Of a DNA stretch of 64,000 bases, positions 59,111 to 64,000 are shown one piece after another. Below the pieces are notes generated by a model, which saw only the letters and a list, made by a program, of their open reading frames with translations, was not told the origin of the DNA and did no database searches. The translations under genes and the position numbers were made by a program. Within the stretch, counting starts at the first letter, position 1. Every line of letters starts with the position of its first letter. The DNA is from CBDCFV01 sp965216425 (GTDB lineage Bacteria; Chloroflexota; Dehalococcoidia; Lucifugimonadales; UBA3495), in assembly GCA_965216425.1 (NCBI GenBank), contig CBDCFV010000006.1, positions 868,001 through 932,000 of the forward strand, read 5' to 3'.

Positions 59111-60280
59111 TCAGTTGACGTTAACCGAATCTTCACTTCGAACCAGCCGCACTGCGTACGCGCCCACCAACAGAACGAGGACAACGCCCACTCCAGCAGC
59201 AGCCGATACGACGACGGCGAATCGAGTGGAGAACCGTTTCGGATTGACCTCGGTTACCGAGCCGATAAACTCCTCGCTCACCAAAATCCGGCCATCCACG
59301 ATCGCAACGGACGTTGGAGAGACCAAGCCCTCGGCAATCACAGAGACAACTCCGTTGTCCCAGCGCACCACCCTCCCGGGTATCTCCGCCGCCCGCCTGT
59401 GGCCCAGTTCCTGTACCAGCCTCAACATATCGGCGCTGAACTCCGTTACCAATAACCCTCCTTTGTCGTCAAAGGCCAGGTCGGTGGCCACCGAGAATCC
59501 TTTGGCGAATACCGTAACCTCACCCTGGTCCATAGCGTCGCCGTCATCGTTGACATCCACGAAACGGTATACGCGGGCCTCACCCCGAGGGTAAGGGTGG
59601 CCAGTGAATGTGGCTACGTAAAGAGCCTTGTCCGGGCCGATGGTCAAGCCCGTTGGCACAGCTTCAATGTCTATAGGACCGGCGGGACCCTGAACGTCCC
59701 TCTTGGAAAAAGCGGCATAGTCGGAGATTTCCCCAGCCTCGGAGACGTATAGCACAGCGTTAATCCCGGCGTCACTGATGAAGAAGCCGCCCCGGGGCGC
59801 GGCCGCTAAATCGTAAGGATTGGTTATCCGGGTGATTGAAAAGCCGAAGGGGCCTATTCCTCCGGCTACCCTCTCCGGCTCGCCGCCCGACTCCAAACGG
59901 TACAGGGTGGAAAAGTCCTTGATCCGGGAAACGCCGCCTCCGTGATGAGGTTCCCCCGCAACGTAGTAATAGGCTTGGTCATGTAAAATGGCTGAAGAAA
60001 CACCGATAGGATAGTCGCCACTAGGACCGCCAAAAGTGGCCGGCAATCCGGTGGCCACCTCGGTAACCTTACCCTTCAAGTCAGACCGCAGCAGCCTGCC
60101 GCCCAACACTTCCGAAACGAGCAGTTGTTCCCCGTCCAATGCAGTAAGGCCGCGTGGTGACTTCAACCCGGTCAGGATGTGTGTGCTTGGACTTTCTATG
60201 GCAGTGAGCCACAAAAATACAAGCAATAACGCCAACAGCCCGATTACGCCGGCTGCGGAAAGAATCCTGCCGGATGGCAT
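59111..60280 (-). CDS. ScyD/ScyE-like beta-propeller protein with terminal membrane anchors
   Basis: A 389-residue exported protein. A hydrophobic N-terminus (AAGVIGLLALLLVFLWLTAIES) is followed by an NHL/SMP-30-like propeller with the ScyD/ScyE marks LTGLKSPRGLTA, NPYDLAAAPRGGFFISDAGINAVLYV and VPTGLTIGPDKALYVATFTGHPYPRGEARVYRF. A C-terminal TM segment (FAVVVSAAAGVGVVLVLLVGAYAV) ends in a short tail. It contains DVNDDGDAMDQGE, a calcium-loop-like acidic stretch. Function unknown. It is transcribed towards the grd/LLM cluster and divergently from the betaine transporter. Confidence 0.85.
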   Translation of the reverse strand: MPSGRILSAAGVIGLLALLLVFLWLTAIESPSTHILTGLKSPRGLTALDGEQLLVSEVLGGRLLRSDLKGKVTEVATGLPATFGGPSGDYPIGVSSAILHDQAYYYVAGEPHHGGGVSRIKDFSTLYRLESGGEPERVAGGIGPFGFSITRITNPYDLAAAPRGGFFISDAGINAVLYVSEAGEISDYAAFSKRDVQGPAGPIDIEAVPTGLTIGPDKALYVATFTGHPYPRGEARVYRFVDVNDDGDAMDQGEVTVFAKGFSVATDLAFDDKGGLLVTEFSADMLRLVQELGHRRAAEIPGRVVRWDNGVVSVIAEGLVSPTSVAIVDGRILVSEEFIGSVTEVNPKRFSTRFAVVVSAAAGVGVVLVLLVGAYAVRLVRSEDSVNVN

Positions 60281-60450
60281 AAAAAACCTCCGCGGTTTCC
60301 GCGCGTCCTTTGCCTACTCCTCGTTCAACGGACCCGGATTAATAATAGAAAGCACCCTGTCGGCATAGCAAGTATGTCCCCAGTGAGATAAGTTGTATAG
60401 TGTATACTGATTGCCAATTGCTGGCCGGCGGCGGCGTTGGAGAAGACCTT

Positions 60451-61659
60451 TTGACAGCCAAAGTTCAAGTGGATAACGTCTATAAAATATTCGGCCCTTC
60501 TCCCGATAAGGCCTTGATACTCGCGGAACAAGGAGCAACCAGGGAGGATATCCTTAACGAGACCGGTAACGTGGTCGCGGTGGCCGAAGCATCCTTTGAG
60601 GTCAAGCAAGGTGAGATATTCATGGTCATGGGCCTCTCGGGATCAGGCAAGTCCACGCTCATCCGGTGCGTCAACCGCCTCATTTCTCCTACCGCCGGGC
60701 GGGTATTCATAGACGAAGAAGAAATCACTATCGCCGATGGCCAGCACCTGAGGGAAATCCGCCGCAACAAGATGGGCATGGTATTCCAACATTTCGCTCT
60801 GTTCCCCCACAAGACTGTCGCTGAAAACGTGCAATATGGCCTGAAGGTGCAAGGAGTTGCCTCCCAGGAACGCAACGAGAAAGCCCTTGAGGCCTTGGAA
60901 GTGGTTGGGCTTGGCGGTTGGGGTGATTACTACCCCCACAACCTCAGCGGCGGTATGCAGCAAAGGGTGGGCCTCGCAAGAGCCTTGGCCAAGGACCCGG
61001 AGATACTGCTGATGGATGAGGCGTTCAGCGCCCTCGACCCTCTCATACGCCGCGAGATGCAAGACGAATTGATGGAACTGCAACGCACCGTCCACAAGAC
61101 CATCATCTTCATCACCCACGACCTGAGCGAGGCCTTGAAACTTGGTGACCAAGTGGCGGTGATGAAGGATGGGCGCATCGTTCAAATAGGCTCTCCCCAG
61201 AACATCGTATCCGAACCCACCGACGACTATGTGGCTGCTTTCACGCAAGACGTGGACCGGGGCCGCGTTTTCACCGTTGGGTCCATCATCAGGGAAATCG
61301 ATCCTTTGCTTGAACGGGAAGACACGGTGGAGACGGCCCTGTCACGTATGCGGGAGGACAATCTTGACGCGCTGCACGTGGTGGACGAGGACTCCAAGCC
61401 GGTGGGCATCGTCACCCGGCAGGCCGTGGGCGTGGCCACCCGGGAAGGCGTCCGGGATCTTGGCCGGGTAATCAACACCGAATACCCGGCCACCAGTGCG
61501 TCGGAAACCTTGGCGGACGTATATGATCTTACTGCCGCCGGCCTTCCGATAGCGGTACTGGACGAAGAAGGTACGCTGATAGGCGTGGTTGACGCAACGG
61601 ATATGATTGGAAACCTCACCCCTGACACTGATACGGAACCCCTTAAAGTAGTGATGTAG
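60451..61659 (+). CDS. proV: Glycine betaine/proline ABC transporter ATP-binding protein (ProV/OpuAA)
   Basis: A 402-residue ATPase. MTAKVQVDNVYKIFGPSPDKAL and the insert before Walker A are typical of ProV. Walker A is GLSGSGKST (61-69), then QHFALFPHKTV, the signature NLSGGMQQRVGLARAL, Walker B ILLMDEAFSALDP and H-loop THDLSEAL. Two CBS domains (about 280-395), which sense ionic strength in OpuA, follow: EREDTVETALSRM and DEEGTLIGVVDATDMIGNL. The start is a TTG at 60451 with GGAG 8-10 nt upstream. It opens a proVWX-like operon. Confidence 0.93.
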   Translation: MTAKVQVDNVYKIFGPSPDKALILAEQGATREDILNETGNVVAVAEASFEVKQGEIFMVMGLSGSGKSTLIRCVNRLISPTAGRVFIDEEEITIADGQHLREIRRNKMGMVFQHFALFPHKTVAENVQYGLKVQGVASQERNEKALEALEVVGLGGWGDYYPHNLSGGMQQRVGLARALAKDPEILLMDEAFSALDPLIRREMQDELMELQRTVHKTIIFITHDLSEALKLGDQVAVMKDGRIVQIGSPQNIVSEPTDDYVAAFTQDVDRGRVFTVGSIIREIDPLLEREDTVETALSRMREDNLDALHVVDEDSKPVGIVTRQAVGVATREGVRDLGRVINTEYPATSASETLADVYDLTAAGLPIAVLDEEGTLIGVVDATDMIGNLTPDTDTEPLKVVM

Positions 61660-61723
61660 CGAGGGACATGCGGCGGGATGTGAAACACCGCCGCAGAAAC
61701 GGACTTCTCAAGGAGGACGCGTT

Positions 61724-62707
61724 ATCCCAAACCCGTTTGATTACTACACCATTCCATTGGAACAGTGGATAGACGTATTCGTCCAATGGGTGCGCCAGTA
61801 CCGCAATTTGTTCGAGACGGTCATTAAAGACCCCGTTGACGTTGTGCTGGACGGCATCCAATGGTTTCTCGTCTGGCTACACCCAGTAGCGTTCTTGATA
61901 CTGCTAGGCTTCATCGCTTGGCGCATCGCAGGGTGGCGCGTAGCGGTGTTCAGCATCGTCGCCATGACTTTCCTCGGCTATCTGAACTTGTGGACCCTCA
62001 CTATGGAGACGCTGGCGACCGTGCTATGCGCGCTGGCCTTCTGCGTCGCAGTGGGATTGCCCTTGGGCATTATTGCGGCCCGCAATGACCGCTGCGAGGC
62101 GGTAATCCGCCCGGTGCTGGACGTAATGCAGACCATCCCAACCTTCGTTTACCTAGTGCCGGTGGCGATGTTGATCGGCATAGGCTCCGTTCCCGGCGTA
62201 ATCGCCACCATCATATTTGCCCTGCCGCCCGTCATCCGGCTGACCAACCTGGGAATCCGGCAGGTGCCGCTGGACGTAGTTGAAGCGTCTTATGCCTTTG
62301 GCTCCACGTCCTGGCAAACCCTCAAGGACGTGCAAGTCCCCTTGGCGATGCGCACCATTATGGCCGGGATGAACCAGACGTTATTGTTGTCGTTATCCAT
62401 GGTGGTAATTGCTTCAATAATCGGCGCAGACGGGCTGGGCCGTCCGGTGCGGCAGGGCCTCAACAACCTGCAACCGGGTTTGGCCGCGGTCGGCGGCGTC
62501 GGCATCGTCATCCTGGCCATAGTCTTAGACCGTATTACGCAAGCTTTGGGGCGTGGAGGCCCGGGAGGAGGGCAAGGCGCGCTGATGAGGATTTTGACGG
62601 CCCTCTTCTGGTCCCGGCGAACGTCAGACCCCGTAGCGGACCCGTCATCCGGCAGCAGTGTCCCATCCGAAGAAACAACATCCACTCGGGAAGAGGCGAC
62701 CCGCTAG
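61724..62707 (+). CDS. proW: Glycine betaine/proline ABC transporter permease (ProW/OpuAB), start codon apparently ATC
   Basis: A 327-residue permease with about seven hydrophobic segments. VGLPLGIIAARNDRCEAVIRPVLDVMQTIPTFVYLVPVAMLIGIG and the EAA loop LTNLGIRQVPLDVVEASYAFGSTSWQTL mark ProW. The conserved N-terminus NPFDYYTIPLEQWID precedes the first standard start (TTG 61757). AAGGAGG at 61710-61716 lies exactly 7 nt upstream of an in-frame ATC at 61724 giving (I)PNPFDYYTIP. No ATG, GTG or TTG fits the ribosome-binding site. Either ATC is used or an ATG was lost. The C-terminal 35 residues are low-complexity (Ser/Thr/Glu). Confidence 0.85.
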   Translation: MPNPFDYYTIPLEQWIDVFVQWVRQYRNLFETVIKDPVDVVLDGIQWFLVWLHPVAFLILLGFIAWRIAGWRVAVFSIVAMTFLGYLNLWTLTMETLATVLCALAFCVAVGLPLGIIAARNDRCEAVIRPVLDVMQTIPTFVYLVPVAMLIGIGSVPGVIATIIFALPPVIRLTNLGIRQVPLDVVEASYAFGSTSWQTLKDVQVPLAMRTIMAGMNQTLLLSLSMVVIASIIGADGLGRPVRQGLNNLQPGLAAVGGVGIVILAIVLDRITQALGRGGPGGGQGALMRILTALFWSRRTSDPVADPSSGSSVPSEETTSTREEATR

Positions 62708-62847
62708 GCCTCTTAGGATAAAACCTGTTGGAAGTCAGGAGGTGAATCTGGAAAATTGCCCACCCTTGGGTATGACGCAGTGAGGCAGATGCCCTGTCCT
62801 CAGTGCGGACCCAAACAAATCATCCAAGAACACTTGAGAGGCTTAAC

Positions 62848-64000
62848 ATGCAAATGAAAACGTTTTTGAGACCGGCGCTATTGGTGAGCGCCTTTATGAT
62901 TCTTCTCATGGTATTTGCCGCCTGCGCCACTGCGGCTGAGCCACAGATCGTGGAAAAAGAGGTCATCGTAGAAAGAGAGGTCATCAAAGAGGTCCCCGTA
63001 GAGAAAGAGGTGGTGGTAGAAGTCGAAAAAGAGGTGGTGGTGGAAAAGGAAGTCCCTGTAGAGATCGAAAGGATCAAAGAAGTGCCCGTTGAGGTTGAGA
63101 AGATAGTCGAAAAAGAGGTGGTGGTAGAAAGAGAGGTCGTTAAAGAGGTCCTCGTGAATCCTCCGCCCTTGGCGATGCCCGGGAAAGGAGTTGAGGTCCA
63201 GCCCGCGCGCGCCAACTGGAACACCGGCTACTTCCAGGAAGCCCTCTACAGCCTGGCTTTAGAGGAATTGGGCTACGACGTTCAAGAGTATCAAGAACTG
63301 GACAACGCCATCTTCTACTTGGCCGTATCTCAGGGGGACGTGGACTTCTGGGCCAACGCGTGGTTCCCGTTGCACGACCAGTTCGAGGAGACATGGTCTC
63401 AGGGAGCCGAGATCGCCGGAACCGTGATTCAGAGCGGAGGGATGCAGGGCTACTTGGTGGACAAGGCCTCGGTCGAAAAATTCGGCATCACGACGCTGGC
63501 CGACTTCGCCAAACCGGAAGTTAAAGAGGCCTTCGACCACGACGGCGACGGCAAGGCAGACCTCTATGGCTGCTCCGACGGCTGGGGTTGCAACAAGGTT
63601 ATCGAGCACCAGATCCCGGCGTTCGAGCTGTCCGACCACATCAACCATAACACCGCAGCCTACAACGCCATGTTTGCCGACGTGAAATCCCGCTACGAAA
63701 ACGGTGATTCCGTCTTTTATTACACTTGGGCCCCCAACTCCACGCTCACGAAAGGGTTTGGATTGGTTCCCGGCACCGACGTCACCTGGGTCGAGGTGCC
63801 CAGCTTCTCCCATCCGGCCATCACCGACGAGTCCAAAGTAATGATTCCAGGCGTCGACGGATGTGTGGGAGACAACGACCCGTGCTTCATGGGCTTTGCG
63901 GCCAACGATATCCAGGTTATCGCCAACAGCGAGTTCCTGGAGGCGAACCCCTCAGCGGCGAAGCTCTTCGAGGTGATGAACCTGTCGTTGGGAGACGTGC
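62848..64000 (+). CDS. proX: Glycine betaine-type ABC substrate-binding lipoprotein (ProX/OpuAC), cut by window end
   Basis: A lipoprotein starting MQMKTFLRPALLVSAF, with lipobox Cys26 in FAAC. A linker of V-E-K-E-V/VPVE units covers about residues 33-95. Then comes the OpuAC domain: VQPARANWNTGYFQEALYSLALEELGYDV, YLAVSQGDVDFWANAWFPLHDQF and YYTWAPNSTLTKGFGL. Aromatic residues such as the Trp in DFWANAWFP and YTWAP would form the cation box for a quaternary amine. GAGAGG lies about 7 nt upstream of the ATG. The frame is open to base 64000, so the C-terminus is missing. It completes a proVWX-like set. Confidence 0.92.
   Translation, partial: MQMKTFLRPALLVSAFMILLMVFAACATAAEPQIVEKEVIVEREVIKEVPVEKEVVVEVEKEVVVEKEVPVEIERIKEVPVEVEKIVEKEVVVEREVVKEVLVNPPPLAMPGKGVEVQPARANWNTGYFQEALYSLALEELGYDVQEYQELDNAIFYLAVSQGDVDFWANAWFPLHDQFEETWSQGAEIAGTVIQSGGMQGYLVDKASVEKFGITTLADFAKPEVKEAFDHDGDGKADLYGCSDGWGCNKVIEHQIPAFELSDHINHNTAAYNAMFADVKSRYENGDSVFYYTWAPNSTLTKGFGLVPGTDVTWVEVPSFSHPAITDESKVMIPGVDGCVGDNDPCFMGFAANDIQVIANSEFLEANPSAAKLFEVMNLSLGDV

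Noticed and set aside
60396..60408. TATAGT/TATACT boxes as a promoter for the betaine transporter
   Set aside because: They are attractive -10 boxes, but no -35 hexamer lies at an acceptable distance from either, so they are not listed as a feature.

Overview
The window looks like a chromosomal segment of a free-living, probably marine, Chloroflexota bacterium of the SAR202/Dehalococcoidia type. This is inferred from gene content, not from a marker gene. The pointers are lipoprotein solute-binding proteins with long VEKEV-type linkers, CaiB/BaiF CoA-transferases, MaoC-like and luciferase-like flavin enzymes, a SUF operon ending in SufU, and moderately GC-rich DNA.

Layout. 1-2.0 kb (minus): partial aldo/keto reductase, DUF1802 protein, TatD nuclease. 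2.6-9.1 kb (plus): an iron-sulfur assembly operon sufB-[antitoxin-MazF/PemK-like toxin]-sufC-sufD-sufS-sufU-sufU2, with the toxin-antitoxin pair wedged between sufB and sufC. 9.2-14.5 kb: DinB protein, then MaoC-like hydratase, CaiB, nitroreductase, CaiB. 14.6-20.3 kb: SPOUT RNA methyltransferase, tRNA-Gly(GCC) with terminator, Fpg/Nei glycosylase, two tandem HEPN/PaREP1-like genes, glycosyltransferase, DedA protein, VOC protein. 20.4-23.0 kb: McrBC type IV restriction pair. 23.0-26.0 kb (minus): small membrane protein, histidine kinase, response regulator, exported Arg/Gly-rich protein. 26-29 kb: repeat-rich accessory zone with a frameshifted small gene, a small hypothetical gene and a methyltransferase. 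29.0-35.6 kb: AddB-like and AddA-like helicase-nuclease. 35.6-41.5 kb: SDR-type threonine dehydrogenase, two 127-nt MITE copies, ammonium transporter, YgjP/M48 peptidase, SulP transporter. 42.0-45.9 kb: peptide/opine-type ABC binding protein and two permeases without ATPases. 46-52.9 kb: a sensory cassette (binding protein, histidine kinase, receiver-PP2C phosphatase, RsbW-like kinase, STAS protein). 53.8-58.9 kb: a glycine/betaine-reductase-like pair (GrdE-like and GrdB-like) followed by two luciferase-like monooxygenases. 59.1-64.0 kb: a beta-propeller protein and a glycine-betaine/proline ABC transporter (ATPase, permease, binding protein, the last cut by the window end).

The most important observation is that the GrdB-like gene does not end at the TGA at 56190-56192. 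The frame continues through the conserved family C-terminus to 56471, and the TGA sits exactly at the family's selenocysteine position with a stem-loop just downstream, so it is read here as a selenoprotein. The GrdE-like partner appears to lack the cysteine that makes the pyruvoyl group in canonical glycine reductase, and the cysteines that follow Sec in canonical GrdB are also replaced. The pair is therefore probably not a classical fermentative reductase. With two flavin monooxygenases directly downstream and a betaine-type transporter beyond, a selenium-dependent pathway acting on glycine betaine or a related osmolyte is a reasonable hypothesis.

Other points of interest are two genes whose best start codons are non-standard (ATA for the MazF-like toxin, ATC for the betaine permease), a 127-nt MITE family, a three-copy small-gene/leader repeat, and a composition break inside mcrB.
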